Below are positions 16,305 through 25,023 of a DNA stretch of 64,000 bases, one piece after another. Made by a program: the position numbers and the translations under genes. Position 1 is the stretch's first letter. Each line of letters begins with the position of its first letter. Source of the stretch: DLAJ01 sp964655525 (GTDB lineage Bacteria > Bacillota > Clostridia > Lachnospirales > Lachnospiraceae); assembly GCA_964655525.1 (NCBI GenBank), contig CAZZNE010000018.1, positions 21,006 to 85,005 on the forward strand. Reading direction: 5' to 3'. The notes under the pieces were generated by a model. It was not told the DNA's origin. It was given only the letters and a program-made list of their open reading frames with translations, and made no database searches.

Positions 16305-17357
16305 TTAGTAATCCATCTTATACATGACATGAATGTCTTCTTTATCGAGCACCATGCCGACTTTTTTCCCGACTTCATGAATATCCGTCGTATGGATTTT
16401 GTACTTGCGCTGCGCGGTTTTCACGATGAGCTCGTAATGCACGCCCTTGAACACGCTGCTGATGATCTCTCCCACAAGATTCGCCTGCTCCGGCGCGACG
16501 ATCTCAATGTCCTCCGGCCGCAGCACAACCTCGATCTCCTCATTTTCCTTAAAGCCCTTATCCACGCATTCGAACTCATAGCCGTCAAATTTCACAAGGC
16601 AGTCCCGAACCATATTGCCCTCGATAATGTTGGATTCTCCGATAAAATCCGCAACAAACCGGTTTTCAGGCTCATTATAAATATCCACAGGCGTTCCGAT
16701 CTGCTGGATCTTACCGTCGTTCATCACGACGACCGTATCCGACATGGAAAGCGCCTCCTCCTGATCGTGCGTGACAAAAATAAAGGTAATGCCGACCTCC
16801 TGCTGGATTTTTTTCAGTTCGCCCTGCATCTCCTTGCGCAGCTTCGCATCCAGCGCGCTTAACGGTTCGTCAAGCAAAAGCACCTTCGGCTCGTTCACAA
16901 GCGCCCGCGCGATGGCAACGCGCTGCTGCTGTCCGCCGGACAACAGCGTGACATCCCTTTTTTCAAAGCCGTCCAGCCCCACAAGCGAGAGCATTTTTTG
17001 AACCTTCTGATTGATGACGGATTTATCCACCTTTTTGATGTTTAAGCCGAACGCCACATTGTCATACACATTCAAAAAAGGAAACAGCGCATACTTCTGA
17101 AAAACCGTATTGATCTCGCGCTTATAGGGCGGCACCTTCGCGATGTCGATGCCGTTAAACAATAATTCTCCCTTGCTCGGCTCCTCAAACCCCGCAATGA
17201 TGCGCAGGATCGTCGTCTTTCCGCAGCCGGACGGACCGAGCAGCGTCAGGAACTGATTCTCGTAAATATTTAAGTCAATGCCCCTTAAGACCTGCTGGTC
17301 GTCAAAATTCTTTGTGATTCCTTTCAGCTCGATGATGCAGTCTCCCATATCCGCCAT
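16305..17357 (-). CDS. potA: Spermidine/putrescine ABC transporter ATP-binding protein
   Basis: The ATPase of the polyamine importer, 350 residues. Walker A GPSGCGKTT (about 42-50), signature LSGGQQQRVAIARAL, Walker B VLLLDEPLSALD, switch THDQEEAL, and a C-terminal TOBE-like domain (about 240-350). It is the first structural gene of potABCD, downstream of the XRE-cupin regulator. The 227-bp gap to that regulator holds a large inverted-repeat structure. Confidence 0.95.
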   Translation of the reverse strand: MADMGDCIIELKGITKNFDDQQVLRGIDLNIYENQFLTLLGPSGCGKTTILRIIAGFEEPSKGELLFNGIDIAKVPPYKREINTVFQKYALFPFLNVYDNVAFGLNIKKVDKSVINQKVQKMLSLVGLDGFEKRDVTLLSGGQQQRVAIARALVNEPKVLLLDEPLSALDAKLRKEMQGELKKIQQEVGITFIFVTHDQEEALSMSDTVVVMNDGKIQQIGTPVDIYNEPENRFVADFIGESNIIEGNMVRDCLVKFDGYEFECVDKGFKENEEIEVVLRPEDIEIVAPEQANLVGEIISSVFKGVHYELIVKTAQRKYKIHTTDIHEVGKKVGMVLDKEDIHVMYKMDY

Positions 17358-17406
17358 GTTTCTGCCCTATCCTTTCCTCAAACCCTAAACCGGTGCTAAA
17401 CCTACC

Positions 17407-17577
17407 GTTCAGCCCGCGCCATTCGCAAAGGCGCTTCCAGCGCTTTCCCGCTGCCAAGAATCGCTATGCAATTCTTGGCAGCTAACTTTGCTCATAATCT
17501 GGCGCTCATCTCATCGGCTGCAAGATACGCTCATTCATGCAAGCATGATGCGCGCATCTTACGGCCGATGGCTGAAC
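17407..17577. repeat. 171-bp multi-branched inverted repeat between regulator and potA
   Basis: Outer arms GTTCAGCC and GGCTGAAC enclose several nested hairpins: GCGCC/GGCGC, GCGC-TTCCA-GCGC, GCTGCCAAGAAT/ATTCTTGGCAGC, and ATCGGC/GGCCGAT with inner GCAAGATACGC/GCGCATCTTAC. A much shorter element with the same outer arms lies at 22731-22776. No protein is encoded. It may act in RNA processing or be a mobile palindromic unit. Confidence 0.65.
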
Positions 17578-17584
17578 TGGTGCT

Positions 17585-18118
17585 CTAAAAGCTTGGCGGC
17601 GCGCTCACCCACAAAATCTGCGCGCCCTTCTTCGACTCTATGTAATGCTTATATTTCGGCACAAAATAGAAGGACTCCCCCTTCTGCGCCTTGTATGCCT
17701 TTCCGTCGATCACAACCGAAATCTGACCGCTTAGGACATAGCCGAACTCCTCCCCCTCATGGGGATTGTCCGGATAAGTCGCGCCTCCCGCTTCCAAAGA
17801 CAGCAGAATTGGTTCCATCATGTTTTTCTGCGCGTTCGGAATGATCCATTCTATCCGGTTGCCCAGCTCCTTATCTTCTTTTTCAAAATAATCCGTCTTA
17901 TGAAACACGACCTGCTCATCCGCCGAATCGTTAAAAAATGTTTTTAAGTCCGTTCCGAGACATTGCAGAATGTCGATCAGCGTCGCAATGGAGGGCGAGG
18001 TTAAATCCCGCTCCACCTGTGAAATAAATCCCTTCGACAGCTCCGCCCTGTCCGCAAGCTCCTCCTGCGTCAGTCCCTTTAACATCCTCAGCTCTTTGAT
18101 CTTATTCCCGATCTCCAC
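17585..18118 (-). CDS. XRE-family regulator with cupin sensor domain
   Basis: A 177-residue PuuR-like regulator. An N-terminal helix-turn-helix (about 1-60, ELRMLKGLTQEELADRAELS) is followed by a cupin barrel (about 105-175) with the HEGEEFGYVLSGQ metal-site region. Homologues beside pot genes repress polyamine uptake. The start is GTG at 18118 with AAAAGGGG upstream. Its promoter contains a perfect 19-bp palindrome, implying autoregulation, and the pot genes downstream are likely co-transcribed. Confidence 0.9.
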   Translation of the reverse strand: MEIGNKIKELRMLKGLTQEELADRAELSKGFISQVERDLTSPSIATLIDILQCLGTDLKTFFNDSADEQVVFHKTDYFEKEDKELGNRIEWIIPNAQKNMMEPILLSLEAGGATYPDNPHEGEEFGYVLSGQISVVIDGKAYKAQKGESFYFVPKYKHYIESKKGAQILWVSAPPSF

Positions 18119-18213
18119 AAAAACCCCTTTTCCGCGTGGAAGCCCTTTCCTTTCGCGCTATGTAATCTAAACCGAAAGTTCACCTATACTATCCTTTATA
18201 AATATAAACCAAA

Positions 18214-18270
18214 AGTTTAGAATTTCTAAACTCGCAAGGTCTAGTATACATCTTTGTCGCTGAATGTCAA
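18214..18270 (-). promoter_or_regulatory. Promoter and palindromic operator of the regulator-pot operon
   Basis: TTGACA (18265-18270) and TATACT (18243-18248) have a 16-bp spacer. Downstream of the -10 lies the perfect palindrome AGTTTAGAATTTCTAAACT (18214-18232). Two further half-sites (GGTTTA-like) follow at about 18165-18210. This is the expected pattern for an autoregulating XRE-cupin repressor. Confidence 0.72.
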
Positions 18271-18318
18271 TAGTATTTTTTAATTTCTTGCTCACAGGCT
18301 AGGGCCTAACCGGTCGTC

Positions 18319-19119
18319 CTAATTACCGGCGCTCTCGTACACCCGTGTCCCCCTGCGAAATACGCCATAGGCAATGCACCAAAATACGACCGCAATCACA
18401 CATTCCACGCCGATCACGCCTGCGGAGACGTCACTTTTTAGAAAAAAGCTTGCCGGCAGATATGCCACAAAGGCAAACGGGATCACCCATGTGATCAGGA
18501 AACGGACTGCCTTCGCATAAATCTCCGTCGGATATTTGGCAAAATCCGACATCTGATATGCCACCTGCAAAAACGGTCCGCTGCATTTCACCCAAAATGC
18601 CAGCGAAGCAAAAAACAATTTGATGGAGGTATAGATCACGGCGCCCGCAATGAGCGACACGATAAACAGTACCACATGCAGACCGTCTACAATCACAATG
18701 CCCTTTGCCAGAGAACTCACGACAAGGATCACCCCTGTCAGGATCTCCCCCAGAGCATCCGGCTGAAGCTTCTCCGCGATCACCTGAAAAAAGACGTTCA
18801 TCGGCCGCAGCATATATCGATCAAAATCTCCGTTGATCACCATCCGCCACCCAACCAGCCATATATTGTCCGTAAACAGATGGTCAATCCCCCTCGGAAG
18901 CTGCGCAAATCCGTAAATAAAGATCAGCTGCTCAAACGTCCATCCCTGCAGATTCGGAATCTGCTGAAAAACCAAATACAAAAATACAATTCCCATGATC
19001 TGCATAAAGAAAAATCCAAACAGTCCCATCAAAAAATCAGCCTTCGACTGCATGATCGTTTTCAAAAACTGTGATGCCATGATTTTATAAAGACGCAGAT
19101 ACCGCCTACACTGATTCAT
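18319..19119 (-). CDS. ABC-2 type exporter permease, subunit 2
   Basis: A 266-residue membrane protein with about six hydrophobic helices, matching the ABC-2/DUF990-like permeases that work as heterodimers. The segment DRYMLRPMNVFFQVIAEKLQ is characteristic of the family. It is the last of three genes (ATPase, permease 1, permease 2) and is separated from the second by a short hairpin. The cargo is unknown; drug or lipid export is typical of relatives. Confidence 0.85.
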   Translation of the reverse strand: MNQCRRYLRLYKIMASQFLKTIMQSKADFLMGLFGFFFMQIMGIVFLYLVFQQIPNLQGWTFEQLIFIYGFAQLPRGIDHLFTDNIWLVGWRMVINGDFDRYMLRPMNVFFQVIAEKLQPDALGEILTGVILVVSSLAKGIVIVDGLHVVLFIVSLIAGAVIYTSIKLFFASLAFWVKCSGPFLQVAYQMSDFAKYPTEIYAKAVRFLITWVIPFAFVAYLPASFFLKSDVSAGVIGVECVIAVVFWCIAYGVFRRGTRVYESAGN

Positions 19120-19139
19120 ATAATGCCTCCCTTTTGCCG

Positions 19140-19164
19140 CTTGAAAAATCTCTGATTTTTCAAG
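19140..19164. repeat. Short perfect hairpin, shared with 62421-62443
   Basis: CTTGAAAAATC and GATTTTTCAAG form an 11-bp stem around a 3-nt loop, between the two permease genes. Nearly the same sequence occurs at 62421-62443, so it is a small dispersed module rather than a chance hairpin. Confidence 0.55.
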
Positions 19165-19181
19165 CTACATCCCTGCTCTTT

Positions 19182-20000
19182 TCATCCGCCCAGCACGATA
19201 AGACGCTTTGTTACCCGCCTCCAGATCAGGCTTCCTGCCGCATAGAGAATCACGACCCATGCCGCCTGCCTGAGCAACATAAATGCAAGTGTTTCCCCCG
19301 TATATTTCCCGAGATAGATCATAACCGGAGTATAAACCATGGATGAGAACGGTAATAGATCAAATATTTTTTGTACTGCTCCCGGAAAAAAACTGATCGG
19401 GATCAGTCTTCCGGTCAAAAAACTGAGCAGCGCTTCCTCCGCCATCCTCATTCCAAAAATATAAGTCGTAAAAAATGCAACCATTCCAAAGCAGAAATCA
19501 AACAAGACATAAATCAGAAAACTCATGATGCTGCTCATCAGATACAGCAAAACCCCTGTCACCGTCACCGGTCTTAAACCGAGAACCGTTACCTTGTAAA
19601 TCTCCAGACCGATCCAGATGGCAACGCATGGCACGATAAAACGGTATACCATGGTTCCCGCCGCCCGAAAGACCAGACTCATACGATAATCGATCGGTTT
19701 GATCAGATGGAGAGCAACCGTTCCCTTTACCACGTCGTCACTCACATAGCTTGAGATCGAGATCATGACAATGGAGGAAGTCACATAGACCATAAACACA
19801 TAGACTACCATTTCCTGCCGGGTCAGTCCTCCCAGCGATACCTGATCCGAGCTTGCGTATATTGCCTCCCACAGATAGTAACTGATAAAGGAGCTGAACA
19901 GGCTGACCAGAATAAACAGGTAAAACGCGCCCTTGTACGCCATCTGACTTTTCAACTCATTCGATGCAAACGGAAGATAGATTTTCAACAGTTTTTTCAT
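19182..20000 (-). CDS. ABC-2 type exporter permease, subunit 1
   Basis: A 272-residue membrane protein with about six helices, the partner of the adjacent ABC-2 permease. The ATG at 20000 has GGAGGGG 5 nt upstream; a GTG two codons earlier overlaps the ATPase stop codon, so translation is probably coupled either way. The family segment HLIKPIDYRMSLVFRAAG resembles the corresponding region of its partner. Likely role: export by the ATPase encoded just upstream. Confidence 0.85.
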   Translation of the reverse strand: MKKLLKIYLPFASNELKSQMAYKGAFYLFILVSLFSSFISYYLWEAIYASSDQVSLGGLTRQEMVVYVFMVYVTSSIVMISISSYVSDDVVKGTVALHLIKPIDYRMSLVFRAAGTMVYRFIVPCVAIWIGLEIYKVTVLGLRPVTVTGVLLYLMSSIMSFLIYVLFDFCFGMVAFFTTYIFGMRMAEEALLSFLTGRLIPISFFPGAVQKIFDLLPFSSMVYTPVMIYLGKYTGETLAFMLLRQAAWVVILYAAGSLIWRRVTKRLIVLGG

Positions 20001-20002
20001 CG

Positions 20003-21019
20003 TCACCCCTCCGTTACGCCATGACTGTATATTTCTTTTACGATCTGCGCAAGCTCTGTCTCCTGAATCTGCACATCCTTTACTTCCATTACACTCATGA
20101 CCGCCGAAAGAAGCTGCGGAATCTGAATTTTATGCTTATCAAACATGACGGAAAGTGTACTCTTTTCTTTCTCATAGCTTACCGTGCATTCCTCTTCGCG
20201 CACGTTCAGCAGCTTCGGAAGCTGCAGCGCTTCCACTTTTTCCGGCTGCCGTATCTCCATGGATACCCTGCGTTTCGTACCATAGGTTTCCTTTAACGAG
20301 CTCAGCGAACCGTCATAAATTTTCTTCCCTTCGTCGATCACGATGATCCTGCTGCATAACTCTTCAATATCGCCGATGTCATGCGTTGTCAGGACAACGG
20401 TCGTCTGGTATTTTTCGTTGATCTCCTTGATCGCTTCCCGAATATTGTCCTTCACGATCAGATCCAAACCGATCGTCGGCTCATCCAGATAAAGCACTTT
20501 CGGGTTATGTAACAGCGCCGCTCCCAAATCGGCGCGCATGCGCTGCCCTAAAGAGAGCGTCCGGACAGGCCGGTCCAAAAACTCCTGCATCTCCAGCACC
20601 CTGTTCAGAAACGCCATCCGCTCCTTATATGCATCATCCGGCACGTTGTAAATTTCTTTTAAGACCGTGAACGACTCGCTCAGCGGAAGATCCCACCAAA
20701 GCTGCGTTCTCTGCCCGAACACGACGCCAATATTTTGAGCGTTCTCCTTCCGCCTCTTATTCGGGTCAATCCCTGCTACCAGGCACTCTCCTTTTGTCGG
20801 GGACAGAATTCCCGTCATCATCTTGATCGTCGTGGATTTCCCCGCGCCGTTGCTTCCGATATAGCCTACGATCTCCCCTTTCTGAATTTCAAAGGAAATA
20901 TCATCAACGGCTGTTTTCACGATCTTTTCATTGGAAAACAGCCCTTTGACCGCGCCTTTTAAGCCCGGATACTTCTTCGGGATCACAAAGTCCTTGGAAA
21001 TATGCTTTACTTCGATCAT
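20003..21019 (-). CDS. ABC-2 exporter ATP-binding protein
   Basis: A 338-residue ABC ATPase. Walker A GSNGAGKSTT, Q-loop FGQRTQLWWDLP, signature LSLGQRMRADLG, Walker B VLYLDEPTIGLD and switch TTHD are all visible. The FGQRTQLWWDLP segment is typical of the group that pairs with two different ABC-2 permeases. It heads a three-gene operon. Its promoter contains a LexA-like palindrome, suggesting DNA-damage-inducible export, an inference only. Confidence 0.9.
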   Translation of the reverse strand: MIEVKHISKDFVIPKKYPGLKGAVKGLFSNEKIVKTAVDDISFEIQKGEIVGYIGSNGAGKSTTIKMMTGILSPTKGECLVAGIDPNKRRKENAQNIGVVFGQRTQLWWDLPLSESFTVLKEIYNVPDDAYKERMAFLNRVLEMQEFLDRPVRTLSLGQRMRADLGAALLHNPKVLYLDEPTIGLDLIVKDNIREAIKEINEKYQTTVVLTTHDIGDIEELCSRIIVIDEGKKIYDGSLSSLKETYGTKRRVSMEIRQPEKVEALQLPKLLNVREEECTVSYEKEKSTLSVMFDKHKIQIPQLLSAVMSVMEVKDVQIQETELAQIVKEIYSHGVTEG

Positions 21020-21068
21020 GCTCCTAATCCTTTCTCATTCTCCCCGTGTGTCTCATTCGCATACACGA

Positions 21069-21104
21069 ATTGTAACATATCCACCCGTTTAGAACAAGTG
21101 TTCT
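21069..21104 (-). promoter_or_regulatory. Promoter of the ABC-2 exporter with LexA-like box
   Basis: TTGTTC (21092-21097) and TACAAT (21069-21074) have a 17-bp spacer. The palindrome AGAACAAGTGTTCT (21091-21104) overlaps the -35 and fits the Firmicutes LexA/DinR pattern GAAC-N4-GTTC. Confidence 0.55.
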
Positions 21105-21134
21105 TTTTTGTGTTTATAACAAACGTATATAAAA

Positions 21135-21185
21135 AAACAGATATATCCAAATCCGCAAAAAAAGAATGCTTGGATATATCTGTTT
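21135..21185 (-). terminator. Terminator of the GH5 gene
   Basis: Arms AAACAGATATATCCAA and TTGGATATATCTGTTT form a 16-bp stem about 30 nt after the GH5 stop codon. On the minus strand the stem is followed by a T-run. Confidence 0.85.
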
Positions 21186-21215
21186 CAAATAGCTATTCGT
21201 TTTTACCGTAAGAAC

Positions 21216-22133
21216 TTAAATCTCCCCGCCGAGCCTCTTTTTCATCCACAGACCGGTCTCAGTCAGATCCTCGTCTTCCCAGCCGGACGTCTTTGTACAG
21301 GGCACCTTGATCATCGAGGAGGACTCGTCGCGGTTTGCCAGATTCCACTGTGCATAGCTCATGCAGCGCGCGTCCGCAAACTCCGCCCACTTATGCGCTT
21401 CCTCATCATCCAGCTCTCCGTTCCCCGACGCATCACAATTGCTGTACTCGCTGATAAATACGGGGAGTCCCTTATCCATAGCATAGCTGACCTTATCGCG
21501 GAGATACTGTTTATGCGTCGCCGCATAATAATGAACCGCATACATCAGCTGCCCGCCTGCAACCGGATCATCCGCGGCATGATCGACATCCTGCGACCAG
21601 TTCGGCGTGCCGATGATGATGACTGCCTTCGGCGCTTTTTCACGAATAACGGGAATGACCTCCTCCGCGTAGGCTTTGACCGTCGCCCAGTCCACGCCCT
21701 CGCCGTTCGGCTCGTTGCAGATCTCGTAAAGCACATTGTCATAGCCCGCATACTTTTCGGTCATCTCGGCAAAAAACTTCTTTGCTTCTTCTTTATTGGT
21801 CTGCGGATTGCCGTCGCTCAAAATATGCCAGTCAATGATGACATACATACCAAGCTCCGTCGCCGCTTTCACGCCGGTATCCAGCAATCCCTTTAAGTAA
21901 TCCTGACCGCCGTCCGTTAAATAACCGCCGTCCTCCGCCGTATACATCGCAAGACGGATCAGATTTCCTCCCCAGTTCCGGATTGTCTCAAACGCCGCTT
22001 TATTGATATATTCCGGATACCATACGATACCGAGCGTGCTCGGTCCTTTTAACTGAAACGGCTGTCCGTCCTTATCCGTAAGCTGCGTTCCACGCACCGA
22101 TAACGCGCCGTGCTTCTCAAATGCTGTTGCCAT
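21216..22133 (-). CDS. GH5 endo-beta-1,4-glucanase-like enzyme without signal peptide
   Basis: A 305-residue glycoside hydrolase family 5 (subfamily 2 style) protein. The acid/base Glu141 lies in ICNEPNG and the nucleophile Glu229 in FISEYSNCD; RLAMYT and the DWH motif are also family landmarks. GH5_2 enzymes hydrolyse beta-1,4-glucans. Unusually the protein starts directly with MATAFEKHGALSVRGTQL and has no signal peptide, carbohydrate-binding module or anchor, so as read it would stay in the cytoplasm. It stands alone with its own terminator. Ribosome binding site GGAGGG. Confidence 0.88.
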   Translation of the reverse strand: MATAFEKHGALSVRGTQLTDKDGQPFQLKGPSTLGIVWYPEYINKAAFETIRNWGGNLIRLAMYTAEDGGYLTDGGQDYLKGLLDTGVKAATELGMYVIIDWHILSDGNPQTNKEEAKKFFAEMTEKYAGYDNVLYEICNEPNGEGVDWATVKAYAEEVIPVIREKAPKAVIIIGTPNWSQDVDHAADDPVAGGQLMYAVHYYAATHKQYLRDKVSYAMDKGLPVFISEYSNCDASGNGELDDEEAHKWAEFADARCMSYAQWNLANRDESSSMIKVPCTKTSGWEDEDLTETGLWMKKRLGGEI

Positions 22134-22182
22134 TGTGTCACCCTCCGTTTTTCTATTCGTTATCTCTTTCTATCTCTTCGTC

Positions 22183-22707
22183 TCATAATCCGCCCCACAA
22201 AACGACGCTTCCCGCCGCAAGCGACTTTGGAACGTCGATCAGCCTCTGATTCGACGAGCCGCGGAAAAGCAGCGTAATATCATGCAGTTCTTCCACATAT
22301 CTGCCGTCCACCATCACGTCGATATAGGACAAAAGCTCCCTCGTCATCTCCCATTTCGGGCACATCTCTTCCACGATCTCCCGGTCAAACAAATAACCGG
22401 TAAAACACCAGATATCTTTATCTGGCAGTTCTTTTTTCACACGCCTGAGAAACGGAAGCAGCCCGACCTGATTCTGGTACTCCATCGGCTCCCCGCCAAG
22501 CAGCGTCAACCCCCGTATATAATACGGGCTAAGCTCTCCGATGAGGTAATCCATCGTCTCGCGGGTAAATTCCTTCCCGTAGCCGAAATCCCACGCGATC
22601 TCGTTAAAACAATTCTTACATCTGTGATTGCAGCCGCTCACAAACAGCGACACCCGCACGCCCGGACCGTTTGCAATATCACAGGTCTTAATCTCCGCAT
22701 AATTCAT
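22183..22707 (-). CDS. nrdG: Anaerobic ribonucleotide reductase activating protein
   Basis: A radical SAM enzyme that installs the glycyl radical on NrdD, 174 residues from the chosen start. The Fe-S motif CNHRCKNC (C-x3-C-x2-C) near residue 26 and the SAM-binding LLGGEPM are present. The frame opens at 22755, but that extension reads into a palindromic repeat; the ATG at 22707 is preceded by a weak GGGGA and starts MNYAEIKTCD as in homologues. It lies downstream of nrdD, separated by about 79 bp holding the repeat. Confidence 0.92.
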   Translation of the reverse strand: MNYAEIKTCDIANGPGVRVSLFVSGCNHRCKNCFNEIAWDFGYGKEFTRETMDYLIGELSPYYIRGLTLLGGEPMEYQNQVGLLPFLRRVKKELPDKDIWCFTGYLFDREIVEEMCPKWEMTRELLSYIDVMVDGRYVEELHDITLLFRGSSNQRLIDVPKSLAAGSVVLWGGL

Positions 22708-22730
22708 AAGAAGTCCCCGAAATATCCCAA

Positions 22731-22776
22731 AGTTCAGCCGGTGCCATTCGCACATCGTGCATCCGATGGCTGAACT
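22731..22776. repeat. 46-bp three-way inverted repeat between nrdD and nrdG
   Basis: Outer arms AGTTCAGCC and GGCTGAACT enclose GTGC-CATTC-GCAC and CATCG-TGCATC-CGATG. The outer arms match those of the 171-bp element before potA, so both seem to belong to one family with variable interiors. Confidence 0.65.
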
Positions 22777-22785
22777 GTTTGTCGC

Positions 22786-24990
22786 TTATAAGTGCAGCAC
22801 ACGCTCCTTGATCTCCTGCGTTCTGCCCTGATTCCAAAACTGTGTGCCGATATAGCCGCAGGTTCTGCGCGCCACATTCATTTTATCCTGATCGCGGTTG
22901 CCGCAGTTCGGGCACTCCCACAACAGCTTGCCGTGGCTGTCCGTGACAATCTGGATTTCACCGTTATAGCCGCACTCCTGACAGTAATCGCTCTTTGTAT
23001 TCAGCTCCGCATACATGATATTTTCATAAATGTACTGCATGACAGCGAGCACCGCATCGAGATTGTTCTGCATATCCGGCACTTCAACATAGCTGATCGC
23101 GCCGCCCGGCGAAAGTTCCTGAAACTGCGCTTCAAACTTCAGCTTGTCGAACGCATTGATATGCTCGGTCACATGCACATGATAGCTGTTCGTAATATAA
23201 TTTCTGTCCGTCACGTCCTTAATAATGCCGAAGCGCTTTTGCAGGCACTTTGCAAATTTGTAAGTCGTGGACTCCAACGGCGTTCCGTACAGACTGAAAT
23301 CAATGTTCGTCTCCGCTTTCCATTTGCGGCACGCCTCGTTCAAATACTGCATTACCGATAATGCGAACGGCGTCGCTTCCGGATCGGTATGCGACTTGCC
23401 CGTCATATACTTCGTGCATTCGCACAAGCCCGCATAACCGAGTGAGATTGTGGAATAGCCGCCATAGAGCAGCTTATCGATCTTCTCGCCCTTCTCTAAA
23501 CGCGCGAGCGCGCCGTTCTGCCAAAGGATCGGCGCAACATCCGACGGCGTTCCCTTCAAACGCTCATGGCGGAACATGAGCGCGCGGTAGCAAAGCTCTA
23601 AGCGCTCATCCATGATCTCCCAAAATCTTCCCGTATCCCCGTTTGAGGAGCAAGCCACGTCTACAAGGTTGATCGTCACAACGCCCTGATTGAAGCGCCC
23701 GTAATATTTATGCTTATTCGGCTCATAATTCTGCGCATTCGCCACATTTCCGGCCCCGGCTTCCGTAAATCTGTCCGGCGTTAAAAAAGAACGGCAGCCC
23801 ATGCAGGGATAGCAGTCGCCCTGCTTTAATTTTTTCATGATCTTTTCGGAAATATAGTCCGGCACAAGGCGCTTTGCGGTACACTCCGCCGCGAGCCTCG
23901 TCAGCTCCCAGTACTTGCTGCCCTCATGAATATTATCTTCCTCAAGCACATAGATGAGCTTCGGAAACGCCGGGGTAATATAAACGCCCTTCTCGTTCTT
24001 CACGCCCTTGATGCGCTGACGCAGCACTTCCTCGATCACCGCCGCCAGATCGTCCCTTGTCTGTCCCTCCGGAACCTCGTTCAAATACATGAATACCGTG
24101 ACGAACGGCGCCTGTCCGTTTGTCGTCATGAGCGTGATCACCTGATACTGGATCATCTGCACGCCGCGGTTGATCTCCTCTTTGACACGGCACTCCGCCA
24201 TGCGGTTCACCATCTCCTCGTCATGCGCTACGCCGACAAGCTCCAGCTCCTTTCGGACCTCCTCACGGAATTTTAAGCGGCTGACCTGCACAAACGGCGC
24301 AAGATGCGCAAGCGAAAAGCTCTGCCCGCCGTACTGCGACGATGCGATCTGCGCGATGCTCTGCGTCGCAATATTGCATGCAGTCGAAAAGCTCTTGGGC
24401 GTATCGATCATCGTTTCGCTGACGACCGTTCCGTTCTGCAGCATATCCTCCAGATTCACGAGACAGCAATTGTGCATATGCTGTGCAAAATAATCTGCGT
24501 CATGAAAATGAATGATCCCCTTTTCATGTGCATCGACAATATCAGCAGGCAGCAAAAAACGCTTCGTAATATCCTTGCTGACTTCTCCCGCCATATAATC
24601 ACGCTGTACACTGTTGACCGTCGGATTTTTGTTGGAATTCTCCTGCTTGACCTCCTCGTTGTTGCACTCAAGAAGGCTTAAGATCTGTTCATCCGTAGAA
24701 TTGGATTTTCTGACAAGCGCTCTCCTGTAACGATAGGTGATATAATTTCTTGCAACGGAAAAAGCACGCTGATTCATGATCTGGTTCTCCACCATATCCT
24801 GAATCTCTTCCACACTCGGCGCGCGCTGCATGGAAGAACATGCCTCCTCCACGCTTAGGGCAATCCGTTTGATCTGCTCGTCCGACATCTTCTCGCTGTC
24901 CACGACGCTCAAGTTTGCCTTTCTGATCGCGGCCTCAATCTTGTCCATATCGAAGCCGACTTCCGAGCCGCTTCTTTTGATAATCTTCAT
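22786..24990 (-). CDS. nrdD: Anaerobic (class III) ribonucleoside-triphosphate reductase
   Basis: Makes dNTPs without oxygen by glycyl-radical chemistry, 734 residues. An N-terminal ATP-cone (about 1-95, KRSGSEVGFDMDKIEAAI) gives allosteric control. The core has CYPCMGCRSF, and the C-terminus a zinc site CQECGYNG plus CPNCGNRD and the radical loop RTCGYIG. The ATG at 24990 is favoured by GAGGGG upstream and by family alignment. The promoter carries a pair of NrdR-like boxes. No aerobic nrd genes are in the window. Confidence 0.96.
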   Translation of the reverse strand: MKIIKRSGSEVGFDMDKIEAAIRKANLSVVDSEKMSDEQIKRIALSVEEACSSMQRAPSVEEIQDMVENQIMNQRAFSVARNYITYRYRRALVRKSNSTDEQILSLLECNNEEVKQENSNKNPTVNSVQRDYMAGEVSKDITKRFLLPADIVDAHEKGIIHFHDADYFAQHMHNCCLVNLEDMLQNGTVVSETMIDTPKSFSTACNIATQSIAQIASSQYGGQSFSLAHLAPFVQVSRLKFREEVRKELELVGVAHDEEMVNRMAECRVKEEINRGVQMIQYQVITLMTTNGQAPFVTVFMYLNEVPEGQTRDDLAAVIEEVLRQRIKGVKNEKGVYITPAFPKLIYVLEEDNIHEGSKYWELTRLAAECTAKRLVPDYISEKIMKKLKQGDCYPCMGCRSFLTPDRFTEAGAGNVANAQNYEPNKHKYYGRFNQGVVTINLVDVACSSNGDTGRFWEIMDERLELCYRALMFRHERLKGTPSDVAPILWQNGALARLEKGEKIDKLLYGGYSTISLGYAGLCECTKYMTGKSHTDPEATPFALSVMQYLNEACRKWKAETNIDFSLYGTPLESTTYKFAKCLQKRFGIIKDVTDRNYITNSYHVHVTEHINAFDKLKFEAQFQELSPGGAISYVEVPDMQNNLDAVLAVMQYIYENIMYAELNTKSDYCQECGYNGEIQIVTDSHGKLLWECPNCGNRDQDKMNVARRTCGYIGTQFWNQGRTQEIKERVLHL

Positions 24991-25023
24991 TTCTGCTACC
25001 CCTCTACACATTTTTAACATTGC

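Noticed and set aside
16134..16862. 242-codon plus-strand frame over potA and potB
   Set aside because: Antisense shadow of two clear genes; composition rich in His, Arg and Leu and no ribosome binding site.
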